From Sinorhizobium shofinae (GTDB lineage: Bacteria; Pseudomonadota; Alphaproteobacteria; Rhizobiales; Rhizobiaceae), in contig MBFK01000009.1 of NCBI GenBank assembly GCA_001704765.1, forward strand, positions 62,001-126,000: DNA of 64,000 bases, written 5' to 3'. The notes under the pieces were generated by a model. It had not been told where the DNA came from. It saw nothing but the letters and a program-made list of their open reading frames with translations, and ran no database searches. The stretch's first letter is position 1, and each line of letters opens with the position of its first letter. The translations under genes were made by a program, and so were the position numbers. Of the stretch, positions 48,323-57,524 are shown in pieces.

Positions 48323-49746
48323 CATGCCGGCCGATGGGCCGGATAGGGCGTGCGCAGCAGCACAACGAGGCCGACGGCGAGGAAGGCGACCAGCGCCATC
48401 ATGCCGATGCGGGCCGAACCGGTCATCACCGTGATGGTCGCCACCGAGGCGGGCGCCAGGAACGAGGTCGCGCGGCCGGACAGCGCGTAGAGCCCGAAAT
48501 AGCGTCCGGCCTCGTCGGCCGCGACGCTGCGGGCGAGATAGGACCGCGAGGAAGCCTGGACCGGGCCGAAGGCGATGCCGACCAACAGGCCGTAGAGAAT
48601 GTAGGCCTTCTCGGCGGCCGTGCCGAAAAGCCCGTCCGAATCCACGCTCGGCAGCGAGACTAGCCCGAACAGGGTAAAGCCGGGACCGGTCGAGACGATG
48701 CCGAGCGTCGCGATCGTCAGGCAGACAAGGCTGGCGACGACGATGGTCTTCGAGCCGAGCCGCGTGTCGAGCCGGCTCGCATAGAGGCAGCCACCGATCG
48801 CGACGACGTTCAAAATGATGCCGTAGAGGCCGAGTTCCATCGTCTGCCAGCCGAACATGCCGGCGGCGAAGGTGCCGCCGAGCGCGAGCAAGCCGTTGAC
48901 GCCATCCTGGAAGATCATGCGGGCGATCAGGAAGCGCAAGATTCCCGCCCTCTCCTTGAGCTCGCCGAGCGTGCCTCCGAGTTCCGTCAGACCCCGGGCC
49001 GTCGCCTCTCTGAGAGATGTCGTCGCCTTGCCTGCATCCGGAGTGAAAAGGAACATCGGCAGGACGAAGACCAGGTACCAGAGCGCCGAGATCGGGCCCG
49101 TGATGCGCGCATCTTCGCCCTTGGCCGGATCGAGCCCGAAAAGCGGATCGAGCCCGAGCGCCGTCTTTCCGGTAGCCGGATTCCCGGCAAGCAGGGCGAC
49201 GACGCCGATCAGCACGATCATGCCGCCGAGATAGCCGAGTCCCCAGGCGATGTTGGAGATTCTTCCCACCTCCTTCTCGCCGACGAGACGAGGCATCATC
49301 GAATCGTTGAAGACGATCGAAAACTCGGCCGCGACCGTTGCGAGCGCCAGGAAGATCGCTGGGTAGATCAGCGGTGAACCGGGCACCGCGAACCACAGCA
49401 TGGCGAGCGAGAAGACCTGGATGACCGCGAAGAAGCCGATCCACGGCTTGCGGGGCCCGGTCGCATCGGCAACGGCGCCGAGGACCGGCGAAAGGACCGC
49501 GATGACGATGCCGGAAACTGTGAGCGTGTAGCCCCAGATCGCCTGCCCTTGGGCGGGGTCTGTCGTTAGCCGGGAAACGAAATAGGGCGCGAAGATGAAG
49601 GTGGTGATGACGGTGAAGAAAGGTTGAGCGGCCCAGTCGAACAGCATCCAGCCGGCAATGCCGAGACGGGTGGTCTTCGGCTGTTCCTTCGCTCGTCCGG
49701 CTGCGATATCCAAGCTCCCCTCCCGGAATAAGCCGACCCGCGCCAT
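48322..49746 (-). CDS. MFS transporter, UMF1 (Atg22-like) family
   Basis: A 474-residue membrane protein with about 12 membrane segments. The family start RLGIAGWMLFDWAAQPFFTV and ADATGPRKPW after the second segment identify the UMF1/Atg22-like group. Yeast Atg22 exports amino acids from the vacuole; bacterial substrates are unknown. The ATG at 49746 follows a leader with a weak Shine-Dalgarno. It lies downstream of the giant GDH gene, 69 bp away across a hairpin, so co-transcription is possible. Confidence 0.85.
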   Translation of the reverse strand: MARVGLFREGSLDIAAGRAKEQPKTTRLGIAGWMLFDWAAQPFFTVITTFIFAPYFVSRLTTDPAQGQAIWGYTLTVSGIVIAVLSPVLGAVADATGPRKPWIGFFAVIQVFSLAMLWFAVPGSPLIYPAIFLALATVAAEFSIVFNDSMMPRLVGEKEVGRISNIAWGLGYLGGMIVLIGVVALLAGNPATGKTALGLDPLFGLDPAKGEDARITGPISALWYLVFVLPMFLFTPDAGKATTSLREATARGLTELGGTLGELKERAGILRFLIARMIFQDGVNGLLALGGTFAAGMFGWQTMELGLYGIILNVVAIGGCLYASRLDTRLGSKTIVVASLVCLTIATLGIVSTGPGFTLFGLVSLPSVDSDGLFGTAAEKAYILYGLLVGIAFGPVQASSRSYLARSVAADEAGRYFGLYALSGRATSFLAPASVATITVMTGSARIGMMALVAFLAVGLVVLLRTPYPAHRPA

Positions 49747-49779
49747 TCAGCGGGGCGCGGGGGTCAACGCGTGGAAATC

Positions 49780-49816
49780 ACACAGTCCCCCGGGCCAGCG
49801 GCCCGGAGGACTGTGT
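49780..49816. terminator. hairpin at the end of the giant GDH gene
   Basis: Arms of 17 bases (49780-49796 and 49800-49816) with one mismatch form a very stable stem with a three-base loop, starting at the GDH stop codon. On the minus strand only GATTTCC follows, so it may be a weak terminator or an mRNA-stabilising hairpin before the MFS gene. Confidence 0.55.
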
Positions 49817-52800
49817 CATTTCGCCCTGCCGCGCGCAAGATCGCTGAGGAGACCTGCGGCGACGGTGATCTTGGCAAGCGTCGTCTCGCCCTTTTCGGTC
49901 AGGAGCTTCAACTGGTCGCCAGCGCGCGATACGCGCTCACGGTCCTGTTCCTGCCAGGCGAGAATCGGATTGCGTTGTCGCTTCTGTTCGACGAGCGCCG
50001 CGATGGTGATATCGCGGCGGGCGGTGGCTATGTCGGTAACGGCCCGTGTAAGCGCCATTGCCTCGAACTGTTCGGTGGCGGGCACGCGGTCGGCCGCCGC
50101 CAGCAGGCGGTTGACCCGGAGCGTCTCAGTCACGGCGAAGTAGCCTTGCGCCGTGCGATTGAGAGGCTCGCCGGTTACCGTGGCGATCTGCATGATCTCG
50201 GGGACGAGGGTCATCATCGACAGTTCCGCGATCTCTTCGGCAAGCTTTGCCGGCACGCCGCTCTCGATAAAGCCCGCCGCCTTCAGGCGCGCCTCCTCGG
50301 CGCTCTCGCTCGAAATCGCCGCGCGCATCGTACCGCGCAGCTTCTGCAGCCCATCGCGCAGCCGCGCAACGGCGTCGGCAACGGGGCCCTCGGACGCTCG
50401 CGTGCGCAAGGCCCTTTCGGCGACGAGCGCAAAGATGCGCCCGACTTCCTGGTAAAGCCTGTTCTGGACCGCGCCGCTGATCTTGTTGTCGAGCGCGTCG
50501 ATCTCGCCATAGATCCACGGCAGGTCGAAACCGTCGAGCGCCAGCACCGCGGCCTTTACGACATCGGCAGAAAGGAAGCCGGTCGCGTCCGTGAGGGTCG
50601 AGACGAAGGCGGGGCCGCCGCGGTTGATCGCTTCGTTAGCGAGCGCCGTCGCAACGATCTCGCGGCGCAGACGATGGCCATGGATGTCCCCGCCATAGGT
50701 CTTGCGCATCTTTGCCGGGAAGTAGCGTTCGAGCGTCGCGGTGAAATAGGGGTCGTCCGGCAGATCGCTCTGGATCAGTTCTTCGAACAGCACCAGCTTC
50801 GCATAGGAAAGGAGCACGCCGATCTCCGGGCGCGTCAGGGGCTTGCCCGCCTGGTAACGCTCGGCCATCGCCAATTCCGTTGGCAGCGTCTCCACTTTGC
50901 GGTTGAGATGCCCGTCGGTCTCGAGCCGCGCCATCAGCCGTGCCAGCGGCGTGCGGTTGGCGAGGCCCTGCATTTCCGTGAGCGAGATCGCCAGCGATTG
51001 CTGGTAGTTGTTGCGAAGCACGAGATGGCCAACTTCGTCCGTCATCGCCGAAAGAAGCGTGTTGCGCTTGGGTCGCGTGAGACGTCCGTCGCGCATGGCC
51101 GAGGCGAGCGCGATTTTGATGTTGACCTCGACGTCGGAGGAATTGACGCCGGCCGAATTGTCGATGGCATCGGAATTGCAACGCCCGCCGGCGAGCGAGA
51201 AGCCGATGCGTCCCTTCTGCGTGACGCCGAGATTGGCGCCCTCGCCGATCACCCGGGCGCGCACCTCTTCCGCAGTCACTCGGATCGGGTCGTTGGCGCG
51301 ATCGCCGACTTCAGCGTCCGTCTCGTTGCTGCCGCGCACATAGGTGCCGATGCCGCCGAACCACAGGAGGTCGACCTGGCTCTTCAGGATGGCGTTCATG
51401 ATCTCGAACGGCGTCGCCTTGTGCTTGTCGATGCCGATCGCCGACATCGCCTCGGGCGTCAGCGTCACCAGTTTCTCCGTGCGCGAGATGATCATCGCTC
51501 CGGGCGAAAGCGTCTTGCGGTCATAGTCCTGCCAGCTTGAGCGCGGCAGCGCAAACATGCGTTTGCGCTCGGCAAAGGAGAGATCGATATCCGGATTCGG
51601 ATCGATGAAGATGTCGCGGTGGTCGAAGGCGGCAATCAGCCGGATCTTCTCCGAAAGCAGCATGCCGTTGCCGAAGACGTCGCCCGACATGTCGCCGACG
51701 CCGGCGACCGTGAAGGGCGTCGTCTGGATGTCGATGTCCATCTCGCGGAAGTGCCGCTTGACGGCTTCCCAGGCACCGCGCGCCGTGATGCCCATCTTCT
51801 TGTGGTCGTAGCCGGCCGAGCCGCCGGAGGCAAAGGCGTCGTCGAGCCAGAAACCGGCCTCCTGCGCTAGCCCGTTCGCCGTGTCCGAGAAGGTTGCGGT
51901 ACCCTTGTCGGCCGCCACGACGAAATATGGGTCGTCGCCGTCGAGGCGAAGCGTGTCCTGAGGGGGCACGACCTCCTGGCCGACGATGTTGTCCGTCACC
52001 GACAGGAGCGTGCGGATATAGGTCTTGTAGGCCTCGGTTCCGGCCTTGAAGATCTCGTCGCGGCTGCCGCCGACGGGGAGCTGCTTCGGATAGAAGCCGC
52101 CCTTGGCGCCGACCGGAACGATGACGGCGTTCTTGACCTGCTGCGCCTTGACGAGGCCGAGCACCTCGGTGCGATAGTCCTGGGCCCGGTCGGACCAGCG
52201 AAGCCCGCCGCGCGCCACCTTGCCGAAGCGCAGGTGGACGCCTTCCACTTCGGTGCCGTAGACGAAAATTTCGCGGAAGGGACGCGGTTCCGGCAGGCCT
52301 TCGAGTGCCTTCGGATCGAGCTTGAAGGCGAGGACGGTACGCGGTCTGCCCTCCGCATCCTTCTGGAAATAATTGGTCCTCAGCGTCGACTGGATGACGT
52401 TGACGTAGCGGCGCAGGATCCGGTCCTCGTCGAGGCTCGGCACGGCCGAGAGCGCCTCCTCGATCGTCGCGAGCAGGGCGCTGGTTTTCTTCGCGCGCGC
52501 CTTGGTGTCCATCTTCGGATCGAGCCGCGTCGAGAACAGCCTGAAGACATCGGCGGCGATAGCCGGATATTTGTTCAGCGTTTCGGCGATGTAGCCCTGC
52601 GAATAGGTGATCCCTGCCTGGCGCAAGTAACGTGAATAGGCGCGCAGCACCGTTACTTCGCGGGCGGTAAGCCCCGCGAGCAGGACCAGACGGTTGAAGT
52701 TGTCGTCCTCGATCGTGCCGTTCCAGGCCGCGAGGAAAGCCTCCTCCAGGGCAGCGCCCGTCTTGGCTAGATGGACCGTGTGGCCGTCGCGGTGAATGAG

Positions 52801-54603
52801 TTCCATGTCGTGCAGCACGACCTCACGCGGTTCCTGTCCATGGGCGCGCACACCGATGTCGTGGGTCTGCTCGCTGATGACGCGGAAACCGAGATTTTCG
52901 AGCAGCGGCACGCGGCGGGAGAGGGAGACCGGCGTTTCGGCGTGGAAGATCTTCAGTTCCAGCGCGTCCGGGCTTTCCCGATCCCGGTGATAGAAGGAGA
53001 TGCGAATCGGATCGTTCGCCTTGCAGGCGGCTATGCCGGAGAGGTCGGCATAGGCCTCGGCCGGCGTGAAGGCGGCCTGATAGGCCTCGCCAACCGCAAG
53101 CTCGATGCCGTCCTTGCGGGCGAACAGGTTGAAGCGGTCGGTCCAGCGGGTGACGATCGCGCGGACCGCTTCCTCGAGCTTGGCCTGCGGGACGCGCGGC
53201 GTCTTGCCGCCTGAGCGTCCGATGATGAAGTGGACGCGCGCCAAACCGCCTTCGGGGAAGGCGGGATAGTAGGCCGAGACGCGGCCGTCATAGACGGTCT
53301 TCAGGTAGTCGCCGATCTTTTCGCGGACATCCGAATCATATTGCTCGCGCGGCACGAAGACGATGACCGAAACGAAGCGGTCGAAGTGGTCGATGCGCGG
53401 CAGCACGCGCACGCGCGGCCGGTCGGCGAGCTCGTTGATCTGCTCGCAGAAGGCGGCGAGCAGGCCGACATCGATCTGGAAGAGATCGTCGCGCGGATAG
53501 GCTTCGAGCGTATTCGCCAGCATCTTGCCGGAGTGGCTCTGCGGATCGTAGCCGAAGTGATCGACGATCTTCTCGATCTTGTGCCTCAAGAGTGGAATCT
53601 CCGCCGCCTGCCGGGTGTAGGCCGTCGACGTGAAGAGCCCGACGATGCGCAGCTCGCCAACGACATCGCCGGCGGCGTCGAAGCGCTTGACGCCGATATA
53701 ATCCATGTAGGCCCGGCGGTGCACGACAGACTTCACATTGGCCTTGGTGACGATCAGGAAGTCCGGGCCTTCCAGGAAGGCGAGGATCTCCGGCGTCGTC
53801 AACACCGCGTCCTTGCCCTGGCGCAGGACGCGAACGTCCGGATTGGAGAGAATGCCGAGGCCCCTGCCCTTGCCGCGCTCGACGCTCGCGTTCTCACCCT
53901 TGCCGGAATAGGTGTATTCGCGCATTCCAATGAAGGTGAAATTGTTGTCCCTTAGCCAACGAAGAAAGGCGAGCGCCTCGTCGCGGTCACTCTTCTTGCG
54001 GGAGGCATTGTAATCCTCTAGTTCCTGCATGGCCTGATCGAGCAAGGCGGTCATCGCTGGCCAATCGTGTACGGTCTGATGGACCTGTTCCAGCACATCG
54101 GTGATGCGCTTGCTCAGCGAGCGCTCCTCGAGCGGCGTCAGCTTGCTCAGATGGATCTGGATGTGGCTGACGCGGTGCGCCGGGTCGCTTTCCTCGTCCG
54201 GGTCGAACAGTTTCGCAGGCTGGCCGGGTTTCACGACCAGAATGGGATGGATCGCCAGGTGAATGTCGCGGTGGGTGCTCGTCACCTCTCCCATGACCGA
54301 ATCATACAGGAAAGGCATGTTGCGTTCGGTGACGGCGATGATCGAGACCTCGGTTCCACCCGGCGCTATGCCCGGCACCGTCTCGACCGAAACCTGCGGT
54401 TTGCCGCCGTCCCAGCGGGCCAGTTCCTGGCGGGCATGGGCGGCCGTCAGCGCCAGCATGTCCGGCGAATAGAGATCGAGGTCGTCGTTGCTCGCGCCCC
54501 CGAAGAGGATCTCCGGCGGCAGAGTCTCGGTTCCGATCTTGCTCGTTGCCGCACGGGCCGCATCAATGTGACGATCCCGTTTCGGATTATGCTTCACGCC
54601 CAT
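49816..54603 (-). CDS. large (about 180 kDa) NAD-dependent glutamate dehydrogenase
   Basis: A 1595-residue NAD-GDH of the GDH-180 family, which oxidatively deaminates glutamate to 2-oxoglutarate and is mainly catabolic. It has long regulatory N-terminal regions (ACT-like segments), a central catalytic domain with the active-site lysine stretch AKGGFYPKQLPVG near residue 835-850, and a C-terminal helical region. Length fits the Streptomyces/Pseudomonas/Caulobacter type. The ATG at 54603 follows GGGGGAG. It is divergent from pdxY and followed by an MFS gene. Confidence 0.96.
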   Translation of the reverse strand: MGVKHNPKRDRHIDAARAATSKIGTETLPPEILFGGASNDDLDLYSPDMLALTAAHARQELARWDGGKPQVSVETVPGIAPGGTEVSIIAVTERNMPFLYDSVMGEVTSTHRDIHLAIHPILVVKPGQPAKLFDPDEESDPAHRVSHIQIHLSKLTPLEERSLSKRITDVLEQVHQTVHDWPAMTALLDQAMQELEDYNASRKKSDRDEALAFLRWLRDNNFTFIGMREYTYSGKGENASVERGKGRGLGILSNPDVRVLRQGKDAVLTTPEILAFLEGPDFLIVTKANVKSVVHRRAYMDYIGVKRFDAAGDVVGELRIVGLFTSTAYTRQAAEIPLLRHKIEKIVDHFGYDPQSHSGKMLANTLEAYPRDDLFQIDVGLLAAFCEQINELADRPRVRVLPRIDHFDRFVSVIVFVPREQYDSDVREKIGDYLKTVYDGRVSAYYPAFPEGGLARVHFIIGRSGGKTPRVPQAKLEEAVRAIVTRWTDRFNLFARKDGIELAVGEAYQAAFTPAEAYADLSGIAACKANDPIRISFYHRDRESPDALELKIFHAETPVSLSRRVPLLENLGFRVISEQTHDIGVRAHGQEPREVVLHDMELIHRDGHTVHLAKTGAALEEAFLAAWNGTIEDDNFNRLVLLAGLTAREVTVLRAYSRYLRQAGITYSQGYIAETLNKYPAIAADVFRLFSTRLDPKMDTKARAKKTSALLATIEEALSAVPSLDEDRILRRYVNVIQSTLRTNYFQKDAEGRPRTVLAFKLDPKALEGLPEPRPFREIFVYGTEVEGVHLRFGKVARGGLRWSDRAQDYRTEVLGLVKAQQVKNAVIVPVGAKGGFYPKQLPVGGSRDEIFKAGTEAYKTYIRTLLSVTDNIVGQEVVPPQDTLRLDGDDPYFVVAADKGTATFSDTANGLAQEAGFWLDDAFASGGSAGYDHKKMGITARGAWEAVKRHFREMDIDIQTTPFTVAGVGDMSGDVFGNGMLLSEKIRLIAAFDHRDIFIDPNPDIDLSFAERKRMFALPRSSWQDYDRKTLSPGAMIISRTEKLVTLTPEAMSAIGIDKHKATPFEIMNAILKSQVDLLWFGGIGTYVRGSNETDAEVGDRANDPIRVTAEEVRARVIGEGANLGVTQKGRIGFSLAGGRCNSDAIDNSAGVNSSDVEVNIKIALASAMRDGRLTRPKRNTLLSAMTDEVGHLVLRNNYQQSLAISLTEMQGLANRTPLARLMARLETDGHLNRKVETLPTELAMAERYQAGKPLTRPEIGVLLSYAKLVLFEELIQSDLPDDPYFTATLERYFPAKMRKTYGGDIHGHRLRREIVATALANEAINRGGPAFVSTLTDATGFLSADVVKAAVLALDGFDLPWIYGEIDALDNKISGAVQNRLYQEVGRIFALVAERALRTRASEGPVADAVARLRDGLQKLRGTMRAAISSESAEEARLKAAGFIESGVPAKLAEEIAELSMMTLVPEIMQIATVTGEPLNRTAQGYFAVTETLRVNRLLAAADRVPATEQFEAMALTRAVTDIATARRDITIAALVEQKRQRNPILAWQEQDRERVSRAGDQLKLLTEKGETTLAKITVAAGLLSDLARGRAK

Positions 54604-54885
54604 GAACTCGCTCCCCCAAAATGATAGTTGACCCTATCAGAACCATGGTCAATGGCGATCGTTTTTATGATGGATTTGGGCAAAATCGAGCCTGTTTTTG
54701 GAGAAATTCACGTACAATCGACCTAAATCCATTTAAATCGGGGGCGATTTTGCGAAAATTTCTCGAAAAACGATGAAAACGAACAAAATCGCCGCAGCCC
54801 TCCAAAGTCGTCCGGAGCGGCTCCCTGTTGACAGGGCTGTGACAGTCGGGCGATCACACTTCGAATCGAAGGATGGTCTCGCCCG
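54604..54885. promoter_or_regulatory. AT-rich divergent control region between GDH and pdxY
   Basis: Two inverted repeats stand out. One has arms GATAG and CTATC with a six-base centre, about 20 bp from the GDH start. The other has 10-bp arms GGCGATTTTG (54743-54752) and CAAAATCGCC (54784-54793). The stretch 54640-54790 is AT-rich for this genome. Which gene is controlled, and by what, cannot be said. Confidence 0.4.
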
Positions 54886-55767
54886 ATGTCCGAAATGCCC
54901 GCCGCGCCCGGCGCCGTCATTGTCATATCCAGCCATGTGGTTCGCGGCACCGTCGGCAATCGTGCCGCCGTGTTCGCCCTGGAGACGCTCGGGCACCGGG
55001 TGTGGGCGCTGCCGACCGTCATTCTTCCCTGGCATCCCGGCCATGGCCGCTCGACGCGGGTGGTGATGCCGGACGCGGATTTCCAGTCCATCATCGACGA
55101 TCTGGCCACCGCCCCCTGGGCGGGCGAGGTGCGCGCCGTCCTCTCCGGCTACCTGGGCTCGCCCGCCCAGGCCGAGGGCGTTGCCCGGCTGGTGACGGCG
55201 CTCAGAGAACGCAATCCGGACCTTTTCTACGCCTGCGACCCGGTGATCGGCGACGCGAACGGTCTTTACGTGCCGGTCGAGATCGCTGCTGCCATCCGCG
55301 ATCGTTTGCTGCCACTTGCGACGTTGGCGACGCCCAACCGGTTCGAGCTCGCCTGGCTTGCGGGCGCCGCGCTTGAAACCAATGCGGCGATCCTCGACGC
55401 CGCGGTTGGCCTCGGGCCGTCTCGGGTGCTGGTGACGTCCGCGATGCCGATGATGAGCGGCGGCACCGGCAATCTCTATCTTTCCGGACGGCATGCGCTG
55501 CTTGCCGAACATCGACTGATCGACGATCCTCCGAACGGCACGGGGGACCTTCTCTCGGCCGTCTTTCTCGCGCGGCTTCTTCAGGGGCTTTCCGAGGAGC
55601 GTGCGCTGCAGATGGCGACCGCCAGCGTGTTCGAGATCATAGCGCGCAGCCGCAAACGCGGCGCCGACGAACTGACGCTCGAGCAGGATGCATCGAGCCT
55701 GGCGACACCGATGGCGATGGTGCAGATGCGCCGGCTGATGCATCCGAGCCAGATGCGGCCGAAATAA
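54886..55767 (+). CDS. pdxY: pyridoxal kinase
   Basis: A 293-residue ribokinase-fold kinase that phosphorylates pyridoxal for PLP salvage. Features include VISSHVVRGTVGNRAAVFALE (the substrate loop with GTVGNRAA), CDPVIGD and the catalytic PNGTGDLLSAVF (about 216-227). The ATG at 54886 is 12 bases after AAGGA; the next in-frame ATG, three codons on, is an alternative. It is divergent from the PLP-independent GDH gene and upstream of carbonic anhydrase by 48 bp. Confidence 0.92.
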   Translation: MSEMPAAPGAVIVISSHVVRGTVGNRAAVFALETLGHRVWALPTVILPWHPGHGRSTRVVMPDADFQSIIDDLATAPWAGEVRAVLSGYLGSPAQAEGVARLVTALRERNPDLFYACDPVIGDANGLYVPVEIAAAIRDRLLPLATLATPNRFELAWLAGAALETNAAILDAAVGLGPSRVLVTSAMPMMSGGTGNLYLSGRHALLAEHRLIDDPPNGTGDLLSAVFLARLLQGLSEERALQMATASVFEIIARSRKRGADELTLEQDASSLATPMAMVQMRRLMHPSQMRPK

Positions 55768-55815
55768 AGAAACTGCTCATAATGGATTGATCTGTCGATC
55801 GCGTCGAGGTAACCG

Positions 55816-56463
55816 ATGGATATGCAGCGCTTCCCGGAACATCTACTGAACGGCTACCGCAATTTCATGAGCGGTCGGTTCAACGAACAGCAGCAACGCT
55901 ACAAGACCCTCGCAGAAACCGGCCAGAAGCCCCGGACCATGGTCATCGCCTGCTGCGATTCGCGGGCGGCCCCCGAAACGATCTTCGATTGCGGCCCGGG
56001 GGAGCTGTTCGTCGTCCGCAACGTTGCCAATATGATGCCGCCCTATGAGCCGGACGGGCACTATCATTCAACATCGGCGGCTCTGGAATTCGCGGTCCAG
56101 TCGCTGCGCGTCAGCGATATCGTCGTCATGGGTCACGGCCGCTGCGGCGGTATCAAGGCAGCTCTTGACCCGGATGCGGAACCGCTCTCGCCCGGCGATT
56201 TCATTGGCCGCTGGATGAACCTGCTCAAGCCGGCCGCGGGGCAGATCCAGAGCAACGAGTTCATGACACAGGCGGAACGCCAGCGCGCGCTCGAGCGCGT
56301 GTCCATCCGAAATTCGCTCGCGAACCTGCGCACATTTCCCTGCGTCCAGATTCTCGAGGCGAAGGGAAAACTGCAGCTTCACGGTGCCTGGTTCGACATT
56401 TCGACCGGCGAACTTTGGGTGATGGACGCGAAGACCGGCGATTTCGCCCGGCCTGGCACGTAA
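55816..56463 (+). CDS. beta-carbonic anhydrase
   Basis: A 215-residue zinc enzyme interconverting CO2 and bicarbonate. The zinc ligands are Cys46 in the CxDSR motif (ACCDSR), His107 and Cys110 in MGHGRCGG, with the catalytic Asp48. The ATG at 55816 follows GAGGT. It would supply bicarbonate for carboxylases. It follows pdxY at 48 bp, possibly in one transcript, and ends at a bidirectional terminator. Confidence 0.95.
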   Translation: MDMQRFPEHLLNGYRNFMSGRFNEQQQRYKTLAETGQKPRTMVIACCDSRAAPETIFDCGPGELFVVRNVANMMPPYEPDGHYHSTSAALEFAVQSLRVSDIVVMGHGRCGGIKAALDPDAEPLSPGDFIGRWMNLLKPAAGQIQSNEFMTQAERQRALERVSIRNSLANLRTFPCVQILEAKGKLQLHGAWFDISTGELWVMDAKTGDFARPGT

Positions 56464-56468
56464 AATAC

Positions 56469-56502
56469 AGAAAGGCCCGCTCCTTTCGAAGCGAGCCTTT
56501 AT
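56469..56502. terminator. bidirectional terminator after carbonic anhydrase
   Basis: AAAGGC and CGCT pair with AGCG and GCCTTT across a short loop (about 56471-56500), with A/T-rich flanks on both sides. It lies between convergent genes and can serve both. Confidence 0.75.
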
Positions 56503-56522
56503 TCCAATCATTGTTTGCGTGC

Positions 56523-57344
56523 TCAGTCGCCGTCGATCTCGGCGCCGATGATGGCGATCGCCTGCTGGTAGACGCTTGCGGCGTTCCAGCCCTGGATCGC
56601 CGCGTAGTTCACCTCGCCCGGCTGGTAGCCGCCGCCCCGCTGCCAGCCGTGGCCGCGCAGGAAGTTCGCGGTCGAGGCAAGTGCGTCGGCCCTTGAGCGG
56701 ACCATGTCGATATGGCCGTTGCCATCGCCGTCGACACCGAACTTCAAGACGTTCATCGGCAGGAATTGCGTCTGGCCGATTTCGCCATGGGCAGCGCCGC
56801 GCGCGGCCGGGCTCAGATCGCCACGTTCGACGAGCTGAAGCGCGGCATAGAGCTGGTCGGTGAAGTAGGCGGAGCGACGACAATCATAGGCGAGCGTCGA
56901 GACGGCAGAGAGCGTGTGCTCCTTGCCCATGAAGGAGCCGAAGCCGGTCTCCATGCCCCAGATCGCGATCAGCGGACCCGCCGGCACGCCGAAGCGCGCC
57001 TCGATGCTGTCGAAAAGACCGGCGTTCTGGGAGCGCATCTTCCTGCCGCGCGAGATGATCGCCTGGCCGCCGCGCTTCTGCATGAACTGGTCGAACGAGA
57101 GCTTGAAGCTCTTCTGGCCACGATCGGCGCGGATCGTCGCCCTGCTATAGGAGACGTTGGCAAGTGCAGCGTCGAGCACCGATGGGCTGATACCGTTGCC
57201 GGCCGCCTCGCGCTTGAACTCTGCGACCCAGGCGGAAAAGCCACCGCCGTCGTTGCCGCATTGCGCCGCCGAAGCGGCTGCGGGAAGAACTGCACTTATC
57301 ATGAGGGCTGCGAGCCCTGCCGCTGCGCGCTTTGCCATCTTCAT
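56523..57344 (-). CDS. MltB-type lytic murein transglycosylase
   Basis: A 273-residue periplasmic protein with a signal peptide (MKMAKRAAAGLAALMISAVL, then PAAASAAQC) and the SLT/MltB-like domain. The catalytic Glu is in IAIWGMETGFGSFMG, and the EIGQTQFLP motif is the family hallmark. It cleaves glycan strands of peptidoglycan. No C-terminal peptidoglycan-binding repeat is present. The ATG at 57344 gives the best signal peptide; one at 57359 is possible. Confidence 0.93.
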   Translation of the reverse strand: MKMAKRAAAGLAALMISAVLPAAASAAQCGNDGGGFSAWVAEFKREAAGNGISPSVLDAALANVSYSRATIRADRGQKSFKLSFDQFMQKRGGQAIISRGRKMRSQNAGLFDSIEARFGVPAGPLIAIWGMETGFGSFMGKEHTLSAVSTLAYDCRRSAYFTDQLYAALQLVERGDLSPAARGAAHGEIGQTQFLPMNVLKFGVDGDGNGHIDMVRSRADALASTANFLRGHGWQRGGGYQPGEVNYAAIQGWNAASVYQQAIAIIGAEIDGD

Positions 57345-57524
57345 GGAATACCCCGTCATTGCCCGAATGTGTTGCCTTCTAAAAGAGCCGCTCTCACTGC
57401 TGGCCCTGCGTTCGCTCTTGTGCCGCGTCATGGTTTCACGCGAATCCACCGCGCCGAACTCAACGCGAAACCCCGCAAGGTCAAGTGGCCGAGCGGGGTT
57501 CCGATTGCACTCGATTGTCGCCTC

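Noticed and set aside
49771-51540. Rightward frame of 589 codons
   Set aside because: Antisense to the giant glutamate dehydrogenase gene.
57432-57448. parS-like sequence (GGTTTCACGCGAATCC) upstream of the lytic transglycosylase
   Set aside because: The central CACGTG is broken and several other positions differ; too far from parAB to count without more evidence.
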